Assembly: GCA_023548195.1 (NCBI GenBank) | Contig: JAJHZJ010000221.1 | Span: 3,829,999-3,893,998, forward strand | Length of the DNA: 64,000 bases | Source: Bettongia penicillata ogilbyi | Lineage: Eukaryota > Chordata > Mammalia > Diprotodontia > Potoroidae | Reading direction: 5' to 3' | Part shown: positions 44,590 to 56,635 of the stretch, piece by piece | Layout of the letters: each line of letters begins with the position of its first letter | Numbering within the stretch: position 1 is the stretch's first letter | The notes under the pieces: model-generated | The model's input: the letters and a program-made list of their open reading frames with translations, nothing else | Databases searched by the model: none | Told to the model about the DNA's origin: nothing | Position numbers and translations under genes: made by a program

Positions 44590-47500
44590 TTGCTCCTTTG
44601 TTCTCGCCATGGTCAATAAATGCTCAGCTACTCTTTAACGAAGGCCTAAAATGATATGCTTATCAAATCTACAGATGTCAAGATGAGACAGGCAATTAAC
44701 TCAATGGATATGAGGATCTGCAAACAAAAAGATCACAACAGGCTACATACAATAATTGGCTAATACTCCCGAGGCTTTATCTCCAGCCCTAACTCTTCCC
44801 AGATTTAATAATGCCTCAAAATTTCCACATGGACTTCCCTCTGCTTCAATTTGAGCATGTCTAAAATTTTACTTATTTCCTTCTTTGTATATGCCCCACC
44901 TCCCAATTTTCCTACTCCTGTTAATGGCAACACCATTCTCCTAATAACCTATGTCAAAAATCTCAGAATTAGCTTTGACTTGTCAACAGTGACAAAGCTT
45001 GGAAGTAGCAGAAGCCAGTCTACTAGCCTACTGACTCTTAGCCAAGTACTTTTACTAGTACACCAAGCAAACTTACATCCGTATATATACACACATGTGT
45101 ACATATATACATATACATAAACATATACATATAGACATAAATTTTACATATATACATACATGCAATAAAAATTCAGTGGCTAACATGTACTTTCAAATAT
45201 TAACAGGCTTATCTAAACAGAACAGCAAATGATGACTTTGTGAAACTCCATTAAAGGTTCTTTTCCTTAATTGGACTTAAGGAGGTGCCACAGATCTAAA
45301 AGGTGACAAGTCTTTCTTATGCTTATTTTGAGGAAGCACTTTTGAGAATGTTTTTCTTTTAAAACTGAACACAAGACACGTCTTTTTTTTTTTTATCAAT
45401 ATTAAGGTTAAATAGATTTCACTTTAGCTTCACCACTGTTAATCACATTTATTACATGGTACTTTTTTCTAATTCTATAATAATAAAAAATTTACATTTT
45501 ATATGTTTTTACAGTTTTCAAGATGTTTTCACATATATTCTCCTTTGAATTTTAGGCTATCATACAAATAAAATCTTGAAGTTTAATATCTTTTTAAGCT
45601 CTAGACCTATGATCTTACAAACAGAGAAACTTGTTAGCTATTTCATGGAACTAGAACAAGAATCTACTACAATAACAACCTTCATTTCCAGGGTAAAACT
45701 TCAGTTGTCTAGACAAAGAAGGCAATGATAGGAATTATTGTTTTGTTCTACACAGACAAATGCTAGAACCTGTATTTAATGGAAAACTTTCTCAACTGTA
45801 TTATATATTCCCTAGCCTTTTTAAACTGTATGGTGCTATAATTATAGACCTGTATTACTTAGCTTACCCCTATATACCACTGCATACGGTAAACACATAC
45901 TCAGATTTCTCTCTTTTATTTGACTGGTTGGTATACTTTCTTCGCGCTAAGGGCTACAGTCCCAAAATGCAGGTGAATTCTTGTCACCACCCTCCACCAC
46001 ACAAACACGCTTAAGAAGGCAGAGTTGTTCTGTCTCTGCATCTTCATCAATGGTTCCATTTTCAGAGCCATCTCACAAGCTGCCACTCTCACCGCTGTCC
46101 TTAGTCGTTGGTTGCCATTGCTTCCATTTTGTGTCACTATTGTCACTCCCCTGTCACTGAGTCTAATCTCTTCCAGCTGCTGAGGCCATCACCGAATCCA
46201 ATCTCAGCAACTTTCTCCATCTGATGTTCTCCTTCCGTCTCCACTTTTCTTCTCTGTCATCTCTTCTACCTCCTGTTGCCCCTAACACATTTTCTAGTTT
46301 TTCTATTAAAAAATTGATCATGTTCAGTTATGAATTTCTGTACTCCTTTCTTCTGATGTAGTCAACAGCTCCAGATCAAAATCAAAATTTCACCATGAAG
46401 AGACAGTGAAAAAAGGAAGTCGCAGAAAGAGAAACAGAGACGTACGCTTGAAGACAGACATGAAGATTCATACACAAAGGGAAAGATACACAAAAGGAGT
46501 TGCAGTCATTTCATGGAATAACAGCTGTAACAGCTCTGATGTTTTAGGATGTCATCTCTCAAAACTTCTTTTCTCAACCATAGGTACTTTCTGTGTGGAT
46601 CTATCTTCAACTCCAAATGGGTCCAAATACTTAAGGTTTTAGTTGAATAAGTTAACAAGGATATGATATCATACGCTTCAGTATATTTCTCTACCTCTTC
46701 ATGTTACATATAGGCAAGCAATTCAGATTGCAAACTGGTAGCAAAGCAGGAGAATGGCATACTCAGAGCTCCTTCCAGTTTTTATAAAGCTGTGCCTAAG
46801 CTAACCCCCATGCTTAAACCAAGGCACAAATGTAATCCTGGATTCTCAAAAACCATACCAATGGAGTCCAAATACTGGCGCATTCTATCTACCATGCTGA
46901 AAAGACTTCAAATACTATGGTCCTGGCAACGGATTATATTTGCTTTTGAAGGACAAGCCTAAGTGTGGAAAATATCATCATTAACAGGCTGGCTATTGAT
47001 GATGAATTTTTTGTCTGTGATAATCCACAAAACAAAGGAAAATACCAAGGGGCCTTCAATACTGTCAGGCCCGCTTCCAATTTTATGCTGAAAATAGCAG
47101 AATGGTATAAAAGGAGGCAGAGGGTGCTATATGGTATATTGTATTACTGTTTAAAATGTTTTCTGGTCATGTTAAAAATCCAGCATTGAAATGATTCAAG
47201 TTCACCAAGAGATATATGAAATATATTCACATAGAAAGGATGAAGAGATGGTAACTCATACAGAAAATTTTAATAACCTTTACCTAATAAATATTATTTT
47301 TATTTATACCTGTTTACTTTCCAGCAATATTAAGAAGTAGTAGTTTAAAAACAAGGAGAAAATGACAAAAATGCATAAACAATCACGCCCTTAAAATATA
47401 TAAAAGAGAACATTGTTCTGAGTCTATCTTCTATCTTGGACCACCAGACTTATCTACCGTTGCTTCACACAACAGATGTAATCTGAAAGGTTGAATATTT

Positions 47501-47860
47501 AATGATTATAATTCAAATATTTTATATGTATTAATGAGAATACCATTGTAAAATGACCACACTCTAATCTACCTTCATTGTAAATCAGATCTTCATATCA
47601 CAGATTTGCTTAAGGGTAACTAGCACCTACAATGTGGCTTAAAAATATACAGACAAACTCTCCTACGACAATGATTCACCCACTACGATGTAAAATTCTA
47701 AGTCACCACTCTAGGAGACATTGCTGAAATGAACATAAAACCTTGTTATAAACACTGGTTTTCTTATTAACAGTGGTCCAACAAAATAAACCCAGAGAAA
47801 AAGACTATATTGATGTTTCAGTCACCATTGATCAGCTGTGGATAAGCTTACCCACTGTTT
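44590..47860. other. LIFR: Intron 1 sequence, mostly unassigned
   Basis: Contains a TATACA/CATATA simple repeat at about 45075-45165 and a pyrimidine-rich stretch at 46030-46290. No exon, RNA gene or clear transposon recognised. Confidence 0.45.
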
Positions 47861-47869
47861 CTAGTTTAA

Positions 47870-48060
47870 AAGTGGTACAATGGAAAGTGTATGAGATTTA
47901 CAGTTACAGGATCTAAATTGAAATTCTACCTCTGATCCTAACTACAGAAGTGACCTTAGGCAAGTCAATTAACTTCCTTCAGCAGAAGTTTCATATCTGC
48001 TAAATGGGCCTCCAAACTACAGACTATACCCTATGATACTAAATAATGATCTAATAATCA
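47870..48060 (+). repeat. MIR-family SINE
   Basis: CTTAGGCAAGTCAATTAAC, TTTCATATCTGCTAAATGGG and the ATACTAAATAATGATC tail. Confidence 0.7.
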
Positions 48061-48359
48061 CAAAACTCTAAAATGTATGACATTTTTCATACAATCCATT
48101 TTTTTATCTTTTCATACCTAAATTCACTTTATTTCCCTTGAAGTTCCTATCGTATAGTTTATTTTTCCACTCACTCAACATTTCAGATGCCATAAAGAAA
48201 TATTACTTTTTCCAGCTGCCTATCTTACTGTCTCCCATACGCAGAGTCGCATCCATACTTTAACAAAAGCGTTTCCCTCGATTGAAAGGCATTTCCTAAT
48301 TAAAAAAAGAAAAAATTACACATGTTTTATATGTGTGTATGTATGTATTGAATATTACT

Positions 48360-48925
48360 AGAAAGAACTTTTAGAAAACAAATAAATATATAGGTTCTCT
48401 TTTCAAGAATCTTACAATCTAGTTGAGAAGACAAAAATTATGATACCCAAAAGGACAAGCTAACCGATACAAAGTAAAAAAATGCCAAAAAGCAATATAG
48501 AGTTGATTACTAAATAAGCACTATAAACAATAAATTGCCATGACTTCTATGGAGGGGATAGAGCACGGTAGGTTGAAACCATTCAAGACATTTCACAGAC
48601 GAGAAGGGCACTTGATTTGGTACTTTAGGAAGGATGGGTTGAATTTGGATAAGCAAAGAATACAGAGAACAATGTTTTAGCCAAGGGTAATGTAAGAAAA
48701 GGCTGGGGTAGGAAAGGGAGAGGACATTAAACTAGGCTTGGGAAAGCCTAGTTTGGCTTAAAAAAAATTATTAAAGGGGAAAAAACAAGTGACAAGACTG
48801 TCAAAACAGACTGAAAAGCTCTTGAACGCTTGACTAAGAGTTTTGACTTCACTTCTCAGGGAGTGGACCTGTGAACTTCTGAGCAAGGGAATGACATACT
48901 TAGAACAATAGTGACAAATTTACAA
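48360..48925 (-). repeat. LINE-derived fragment, L2/CR1 group
   Basis: TCAAGAATCTTACAATCTAG, TAGGAAGGATGGGTTGAATT and GGAGTGGACCTGTGAACTTC resemble reversed L2-like 3' sequence. Subfamily uncertain. Confidence 0.5.
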
Positions 48926-49195
48926 GGTCTGGTGTGGTGGTGCATACCTGAAAACATGCTACTGGGGAGGGGAAAGCTCATGGGTCTCTTGACTTTTGGA
49001 GTTTTACAATAGGGCTAAGAAAACAGTTGGGTGTCTACACAAAATCCAGCACCAATATGGAGAGCCCCTCAGAAGCTACCCAAGGAGAGGTGAACTGACC
49101 TAGGATAGAAACAGAGCAGGTCAAAGCTTCTTTGCCAATTAGTACTAGAACTAGTGGCCTCTGCATTTCCAATCTATATGAGACAGGCAGACCAA
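48926..49195 (+). pseudogene. 7SL (SRP) RNA retropseudogene
   Basis: It follows 7SL RNA nearly end to end: CTGGTGTGGTGGTGCATACC, GCTACTGGGGAGG, GGGTGTCTACACAAAATCCAGC, CACCAATATGG, CCCAAGGAGAGGTGAACTGAC, ACAGAGCAGGTCAAAGCTTC and a decayed 3' domain. Mismatches are spread throughout, so it should be non-functional. It is longer and clearer than the copy at 29235. Confidence 0.85.
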
Positions 49196-49429
49196 GTTAA
49201 AGAGGGGGAGTGAGAAGGGCTGGAAGGGGAAGGAGGAGGAAGAAAGGGAGAAGTTGAAAGGATAAAGAAAGAAACTGGAGAGAGGAAAATACCAGCTAAG
49301 AATCTGTGAAAGTAGTCTATAAGACAATCATCTAGGATAGCAGCAATGGAAAAATAGAATAAATTGGACAAGCTGAAAAGGAAGAATTTATAGGATTTGG
49401 AGGAATGTGAAAATAATGACCATTACTTT

Positions 49430-50105
49430 TCTGGATAGTCTCTTTTCTCAGGGTTTCCATGAAACTACCCTATTCTGGTTCTCCTCCTATCTGTGACCTG
49501 GGCATATCATTCAGTCTCCTTTGCTGGTTCACCTGGTAATCTCATCAATTCCAAAGGGTAATTATAATCTCTATGCAAATGACTGCCAGATCTATAAACA
49601 GCCTTAGTCTCTCTTCTAAGAGTCCCATATCAAAAACTGTCTACTCAACATTTGAAAATAGACATCCCATAAATATCTCAAACTCAACATGCTCAAAATG
49701 CAACTCCATTACCTTTCTTCCCAAAACCCACTCTTATTTTAAATTTCCCTATTTCTGTTGAGATTACAAGCTTTAATATCTCGAAATTATCTTCAGACCC
49801 TCATCACTCTCCTTCATCGCACAGATTCAGTCACCATGTCCATCTCCGCATCTCTAACATGTCTTCTATCTTCTCATCACTCTCACCTGGACTACTGCTT
49901 TTAATTGGTCTCCCTGTCTCAAGTCACTTCTTCCAGTTCATAATCCGCACAGCCAATAAAGGAATTTTCCTAAAATACAGGTCTGAGTATATTACTTAAG
50001 CCCAGTAGTTCCCTATTGCCCCAAGGATCAAATAAAAACTTGTTTGTCACGTATATCCCTTTAAAATCTGTCCTCAATTTACTTTCCAGTCTTATTAGAC
50101 ATTAG
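49430..50105 (+). repeat. L2 LINE, ORF2 remnant
   Basis: CTATTCTGGTTCTCCTCCTA, AAGGGTAATTATAATCTC, CACCTGGACTACTGC, TTGGTCTCCCTGTCTCAAG, TACAGGTCTGAGTATATTAC and TTTCCAGTCTTATTAGAC are in L2 ORF2 order. Confidence 0.85.
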
Positions 50106-50109
50106 TCCT

Positions 50110-51210
50110 CTCCTTGTACTTAATAAGCATTTATTAACCACCCACTGTGTAACAGGCACTGTGCTAAGCACTAGGGATACAAAAAAGGCAAAAAAAAAAA
50201 AGTCTCTCCTCTCCCAGACTTTACGGTTTAATGAGGGAGACAGCATACAAACAACTGTCCCATGAAGCCACATACGGAATAAGCTGGAGATAAGTAACCA
50301 AGGGGCTAGCATAAAGGGAGGTCAGAAAAGTCTTTTTTGGTAAAAGGTAGAATTTTAGCAGGGACTTGAAAGAAACCAGGGAATCAAGATGAGGTGGGAG
50401 ACCACTCCATGTATGGGGGACAGTGAAAACGCAGTCAGAAGAGGAAGCCAGTGCCACTGGATCACAAAGTACTTGGGAGAGAAGTAAGGTGTAAGAAGAT
50501 GGTTAAAGTAGAAAGGGAGCAGTTCATAAAGAGCTGTTCATGCCAAACAGATTTTATATTTGATCCTGAAGGTTAGAGGAAGTCATTGGCATTTACTGAA
50601 TCTGGGGCGGGGGGTTAACCTGAGCTTGAGAAAGATCAATTTGACAGCTGAGTGAAAAATGGATGGAGTAGGGAGGGACTTGAGGCAGGGAGACCAACCA
50701 GAAAGTTATTATAGTAGTCCAGATGAAATGATGAGCGCCTTCACCAGGGTGGTAGCAGTGGAAGACAAGAGGATATGTCAGAGAGACGCTTTGAGGGTAG
50801 ACCTGACAACTGGATTGGAGGGGAGGAGAGGGAAAGAGGGGCAGAGGGTGACACCTAGTTTACTAACCTGGTCACCAGAAGGATGGTGATGTCTTCTAGA
50901 ATAACAGAGAAGTGAGAAAGAGGAGAGGTTTTAGGGGGAAAGATGAGTTCATTTGAGTCTGGAGGTTAGGAGAGATTAGGCCTGTATAAGTAGATCTGAG
51001 AATCATCAGCATAGAGATAATAATTAAATCGATAGGAGCAGATGATAAGTAAAACAGTGCAGAGGCAGAAGAAAAGGGCTAAAGCTTGGGAGTTAGTGGG
51101 TATGACCGGGAGAAAGATACATCAAAGGAGATTTGAAAAGGAATGGTCAAAAAGGCAGGAGGAAAACTAGAAAAGAGCAGTGTCACAAAAAACCTAGAAA
51201 GGAGACACCA
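50110..51210 (-). repeat. L2 LINE, 3' kilobase, reversed
   Basis: From the 3' end: AATAAGCATTTATTAACCACC, GGCACTGTGCTAAGCACTAGGG, GGTAGAATTTTAGCAGGGAC, CACTGGATCACAAAGTAC, GGAGACCAACCAGAAAG, GTAGTCCAGATG, then AATCATCAGCATAGAGATAA. It is the longest L2 in the window and lies tail-first against the plus copy ending at 50105. Confidence 0.9.
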
Positions 51211-51699
51211 TCAAGGAATAAGAATACATTGATGGAGAATACACTAGGTAAAAGCAGCACATTTCAATTTTGGACAGCTTTGTTATCAATGAATAATACA
51301 TCCCTTATATTAACTAAGGCTTTGAGTTTTCATGTAACGAGATTTATCATAAAATATATTCCTAGTTGTCATCAAAAGCAGCATTTAGGGGTATTTTTTA
51401 AAAGTACATGGATAGAAAGTATTATTAAAAAGTATCTCCCACTGTATGTACCTTGCTTACCTTCTACCACACACATTCCACTCCCCATGAACAGGAGGAG
51501 CTCTCTACCTTTCCTGCTTCTCATTCTTGCATGAACATTTGCAAATTTTGAGTCTTTGAGGGAAAATGCTTTGTGGAATGAACTAAAAGGTAGCTGTGGA
51601 TTACAATATCTGACAGAAATATACCAGGCGAAGATTAAACCCAGACATTCAAAAACCACCTGTATTAGACTCATACATCATTTATAATGATATAGGACA

Positions 51700-51855
51700 G
51701 TGATTTGCAACCTTGGGTCTGTGGACTTTAAAAAAAAAACTTTTGTTAACTATATAATTAGTTTCCTTCAAAATTCTATGTATTTTATTTTATCCATTTA
51801 AAAACATTATTGTTAAAAAAGGGTTCAGGCCACAAAAAAGGTTAAAAATACCCTC
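51700..51855 (-). repeat. Unclassified dispersed repeat (possible hAT type)
   Basis: TTTGCAACCTTGGGTCTGTGG at one end and CCACAAAAAAGGTTAAAAATAC at the other; related in outline to 43770-43965. Class uncertain. Confidence 0.4.
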
Positions 51856-52000
51856 ATACAGTTGAAAGAACACTAGTTTGAGACAGAAGATCAGTACACT
51901 CAAAGTCTGGTCCTCAGTTTCCTTATGATTAAAGAATTAAGAGATTGAACTAGATGATCATTAATGTCTTTTGCAGTTCTAACATCCTAAAACTTATCAT
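51855..52000 (+). repeat. MIR-family SINE
   Basis: GTTTGAGACAGAAGATCAG, GTCCTCAGTTTCCTTATG, ATTGAACTAGATGATC and TTTTGCAGTTCTAACATCC. Confidence 0.75.
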
Positions 52001-52009
52001 CAAATTACA

Positions 52010-54880
52010 GGTAACATAAGGTTCTAATATCAGAAAATGTAATATGCAGAGTACCTGCCATCAAGAAGCTTACATAAGCAATTTAGACCATATGTAAATG
52101 CTAAGGACATGGCCTTTATATTTATCAAAGCAAAAATCATAATTATAATAGTTGCTTATTTCATTCCCTATGCCCGAAGAACTACTTTACACCTTTATCT
52201 GCAAGCATAAGGCTAATTTTAGTCTTCTGAGATAGATAAATTTAAAACTAGCCAAGATTTAAACAGCTAAATGCCTTCATTTATGTTGTCTGCCCTTACC
52301 TTACTACTGTCCTTTGAAATTGGTGCTGTCAGAACTTGGTTTTACAAAACTATTTTTAAACTACTGCTTTCACATTTTCCCTGGACCTTCCAATTTAAAA
52401 TAGTGATAGTAAATGTTCGGATTAAAGTTGAACATACGTATAATTCAGCGCTCAACTCAACAAACGTTTACTGAGCATCTACTACCTATAAAGCACTGTG
52501 AAAGCAAACAAGCACAAAAAAAGCCTGAACATAAAAAAAAAAAAATCTAATTAGATTAAAAAAAATAAACTGTTAGGTTAAGGTACCAACCTACTGGGGA
52601 AAAAAATCTTTTCTGCAAGATGAAGAATAATATTTTAGTGGTCAGATAGGATAAGAGATAGATACTTATTACAATTTCTATCATAATGCCTGCCACCAAG
52701 ACCAACTTTACTTCCCAAGCTTGCAATTGACCAGAAGGCAAGAAGAACTCATTTGCATGCACTTGCCAGCTCTCTCTCTCTTTCTCTCTCTCAACATGTA
52801 TAAATGCACAAATCCAGATAGACTTAGAATGACAAGAAGTCTACAAATTAGAATGAGGAAATGCCATAGGTTTCCAATTGTTAACCTAAAATAGAGAAAG
52901 AACACAATCCTTTTATTATGACAATGACAATAAAATACAGGTACTATATATATACATATATATGTATATATATTTAATCTTTTAGTGAATAGTTAATACA
53001 AATTGTAGTATCTAAAATACGGTGCTTTTGAAAAATTCACAAGTAAACAAATGGATGCTTCAGTAAAACAGACTGTATATGGGCTATATAATATCAAAAT
53101 AGTCCATTATTGCATCAATAAATCACTCTTTTAATATTTTAACTTCATGTCACAGTAATAATCACGAATAAAACACTGCATTTTCAGAGAACGTACTAAA
53201 GTATAAAATGTGGGAGAAAAGGTAAGCCTAAAATGGAGAGGGGAGTATTTAACTTTTGATTATAACATATATCAAGATTCAAATATTCAGAGTACAGGAT
53301 TTAAATAATGCAAAATTTAGTACAAAATTCCCCCACATCTGGGTATAGTTACCAAGACAGGGCAACTTTCGTTAACCCTTCAATATCTGGGGCTGGCTCT
53401 ATTGAAAATTTCATGAAATGTTTCCTTACTGTAAGTCAAAGGTTATTTTCAATACAGAAGATAAGGGAATCTATGTACCACAGTGATAGATGTTAAATAA
53501 AATTTTAGTAATTTGTAAGCACATACATATATACACCTATAATATGGGTCTTAAGGTTAGATCATTCTCAAATTTCATGATAAAGCTATTAAATCTTTCT
53601 ATAGCACATCTCCATTAACACTGTAATTTACAAGTGTAAAAAAATACGAAGAATTCAAACTTAAATGAAAGAGAAATTCAATAAATACATCATTAATGCA
53701 CATATACACAGATATATTCTCCCATGTCACTAATGTTATTAAAGGACCATATTCCAGAAGTGATAATTCTTGTAACTTACCTACATACGCTTGCCAAAGG
53801 AGTGTAAAATTTGTAATAAAACTGAATAATCTATGGAATTGACCAATCCTAGAGTCTAAGGGCAAATATATTACTTTAGAACATAAACTGTTTCCTTATT
53901 TTAATTACAAAAATTCTTTTCATTTTCAAACTTATTAAAAATTTAAGCACAAACCTTATTTCTTGAAATGCAAATTTCTCACTTAACTAAGAAGTGTTCA
54001 CTTGCCTTACCTTCCTTTCAAAGGAATAGCTAATTTATTTGGCAAGACACTCCAGTCTGGGTGAGACTCAAGCCCAGTTTCTTATAATTAGAAAGCTGAT
54101 TTAAATACTGATTGATTAAATAAATACTAGGATTAACACTATATTACTAAGCACCATAAAAACCCTTAAGGATGTCTAAAGCAGTTGTATGTTGGGGGAT
54201 GCAAAGGACCAAGTACAGCAGAATCTTAACGACTGGAGATGGAATATTCATGTTTTAGCATCTGACTGTAAACATATGAAGTATGCCTTGGGCAATATTT
54301 TGCTATTGTAAGTGACGTTCAAATCAACTTGCAAATCCTAAAAATGAACTGGAAAAATACTTTTTAGACAATTTTAGAGATGACACCTCTATGTTTTGTT
54401 ATTTGAGTAAGGCTATTAAGAAGAATTATGTTTGTAAGAAATCAAGCACAGCTCCAGATCTATTCAGTTCCTAAGAAGTCAAAAATCAGGTTTGCACTGC
54501 TTTAGGTGTGGGTGTGATATAATCCAAACCCAGTTTTTTGGAAGAGAAACTGCTCACCTTGAAAACATACCACACGAGTTTCATTTGCAATTAGCTAACA
54601 CTGCCAGCAAATTAACAGTTTCAATCTGACTTCTCAAAGACCAAGGTGAAAAACGCACAAGGGGAAAAGAGTATGGATATGACCTTATGAACTGCATACA
54701 AAATTTCTGTCCTTTTTCTCAGTTTAAAAGAAATGGTGATTTAAGGATCTGGGGCAACTCCTAATTAAAATTCTCAGTGCTTAAAAAAACCTGACACCAA
54801 AGAAAGTTTCCCTAACAATAACGCAAGCTTCCTTTCAAAAGTAGCTAATCACTTTTATACAGTATCACAAGACGCTAGAA
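52010..54880. other. LIFR: Intron 1 sequence below the promoter, mostly unassigned
   Basis: Contains an L2 tail fragment at 52455-52505 (GTTTACTGAGCATCTACTACC), a CT-rich run at 52771-52793 and a TATACATA repeat at 52943-52975. Regulatory elements may be present but cannot be seen from a single sequence. Confidence 0.45.
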
Positions 54881-55458
54881 GTAATTTGACACAATCTTTC
54901 TTTAAGTGCAGTCTAGGGCTGGAGAGGCAGCAGCTCCCATCATTCAAGCCGACCTCAGAGGAGAGCACCTTGCATCGGACAAGCACGCTTCTCCCGCACG
55001 GCTTGTACTACCTAAGGCACTCCACCTGCACCAACACGTTCCAAACTTCACCTTATATAGTAGCACGCCTTCCACTAAAGTCTCACCATGTCCAGGGAAC
55101 CACCATCCACGAAGAAACCTTGGTTCGGGATATTTTTTTAAGTTGGGAAGAGGTCTGGGCGTGGGGGAGGGGAGAGGAGGAAGGCTGGCCGGTGATGTTC
55201 TCGAAGATGGACGGAGCCATATGGACATAGAAACCAGGGAGCTGGTCCAGTTTCCAAAGAGATACAAATCAGCGCGTTCTGTCCCTCATCCCGGCCCGCT
55301 GACCTTTGGCCTCGAAACTTACAGTGATCCCCTCCCGTAGTCTCCGGGACCCCAAAGGGGCTGGAGGGGAACTTGACCCCGGGAGGAATCCCGAGGGATC
55401 CCAGAGAGAGGGTCTTCGCCCTCTCCCACCGCCCCGGCCCCGGGGCTGTCACCTTGCT

Positions 55459-55471
55459 GGGGGGGGGGGGG
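55459..55471 (+). repeat. G13 homopolymer
   Basis: Thirteen consecutive G residues, about 90 bp from the donor at 55562; read as C on the transcribed minus strand. Confidence 0.9.
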
Positions 55472-55562
55472 TGGGTACTGAGGGCCGCCGAGCCCGGGGG
55501 TCTGCCCTCTCCGCGCTCCCGCAGGGACCCCGGCCGCCCGGTCTCGCCCTCCCGTTACTCAC

Positions 55563-55900
55563 CCGCGGGCGGGCGGCGGAGCCGGCGCCGCTACTTCTGC
55601 ATCCTCCCGCGGGCGGCGCGGCCGCTCCGCAGCCTCCCGAGCTCCGGCCCCGGGGCTCCCGGCGCCCGCCCGGGCGAGCGAGGGGGGAAGGGAGGCAGAG
55701 CCGGGGCAGGGACCCGCCGCCGCCGCCGCGGCTTTCGCTCCGCACCGCCCGGGCTCCCGAGGCCACGACAGGCCCGCCCCCGCCCTCCTTCTTCCACCGT
55801 CCCCGCGCCGCCTCGCCGCGAGCCCAGCTTCCGCGCGAACGCCGCCTCCCGGGCGCCTCGGCTCCAGCCCCCGGGCCCTCAGGCACGGTAACGGCCCCGG
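55563..55900 (-). other. LIFR: Candidate LIFR non-coding exon 1 (donor at 55562)
   Basis: On the minus strand a CGG|GTGAGTAA donor ends an exon whose last base is 55563, inside the CpG island core. It would splice to exon 2 at 28177 over about 27.4 kb. The upper coordinate is a placeholder, since no start-site motif fixes it. Donors at 55322 and 56635 are alternatives. The inference rests on donor strength and position only. Confidence 0.45.
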
Positions 55901-56083
55901 CGGCAGCGGCGGCGGAGCCCCAGACCCGACAGCTGGGACTGCGGCGCGCGGGGGCGGCGCCTGCACGCAGCACAGCTGGGGGCGCTGCTCCGCGGGGCCC
56001 CGCCCCCGCCGCCCCCTCCCCCACCCACACACCCTCGCGGCTCCACCCGGCTCGCTCCCTCCTACTCCAGCCGGCTCCCCTAC

Positions 56084-56098
56084 AACCACAACAGGAAG
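56084..56098 (+). promoter_or_regulatory. Adjacent RUNX and ETS motifs
   Basis: AACCACA (RUNX, reverse of TGTGGTT) is followed directly by ACAGGAAG (ETS core GGAA) in the CpG island. The pair is motif evidence only; binding is not shown. Confidence 0.35.
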
Positions 56099-56161
56099 CC
56101 TGGAGCGCGCCCCCGCCTCCCTCCCTCCCTACTTCCCTCCCTCTCCTGGTCGGGTCCCGTC

Positions 56162-56178
56162 CGGCGCGCGCGCGCCCG
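56162..56178 (+). repeat. GC-alternating run in the promoter island
   Basis: Alternating CG/GC dinucleotides (GGCGCGCGCGCGCC), self-complementary. Confidence 0.85.
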
Positions 56179-56334
56179 GAGCTGGGAGCACCGGAGGGAG
56201 GCTCGTGCGCGCCCCGGGGGCCTTTCCTTGCGCGCTCCGCGGCGCAGCGGGGGTCGGGCTCCGTGGGTGGTGCCTCCACGGGGACTCCCCCGACTTCTCT
56301 CGCCTCCCCCGCCCCTGTCCCAGGGTGAATCGTG

Positions 56335-56342
56335 AAAGGTCA
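56335..56342 (+). promoter_or_regulatory. NBRE-like nuclear receptor half-site
   Basis: An exact AAAGGTCA (NR4A-type NBRE consensus) lies within the promoter island. Such an octamer can occur by chance. Confidence 0.25.
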
Positions 56343-56635
56343 TTTAAGTCTCCCAGAGAAGGAGGGAGGGGAGACGGAGCTGGAGGAGCTGGCCCCGGGA
56401 GCTCGGTCCTGCCTACCGGGAATCGAGCGCAAGCGGACCGAGCCGCGGGCTGGGAAGGCTCCGAGAGGGGCTGGAGGAGGCGCAGCCCGCCCCGACGAAG
56501 GCTGTGTAAAGTTCCAAAGACTCGAGTGCAAAGCAGCAAAATCGGGCGATAAGCCCAGCGAGCATATCGCTAATTAATAATGATAATATAAGGTGGGGAG
56601 GGGAGAAAAGCGAGAAGCACCCCCTGCTTACTCAC

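Noticed and set aside
51133..51534. 133-codon plus-strand frame
   Set aside because: Starts inside the reversed L2 copy and runs into intronic sequence; a chance frame.
54906..55340. 144-codon plus-strand open frame next to the CpG island
   Set aside because: No recognisable domain; overlaps other frames on both strands.
55306..56328. 340-codon open frame on the plus strand, and overlapping minus frames, in the CpG island
   Set aside because: Low-complexity Pro/Arg/Ala/Gly sequence in several frames at once, as expected from GC-rich DNA with few stop codons; no domain and no splice context.
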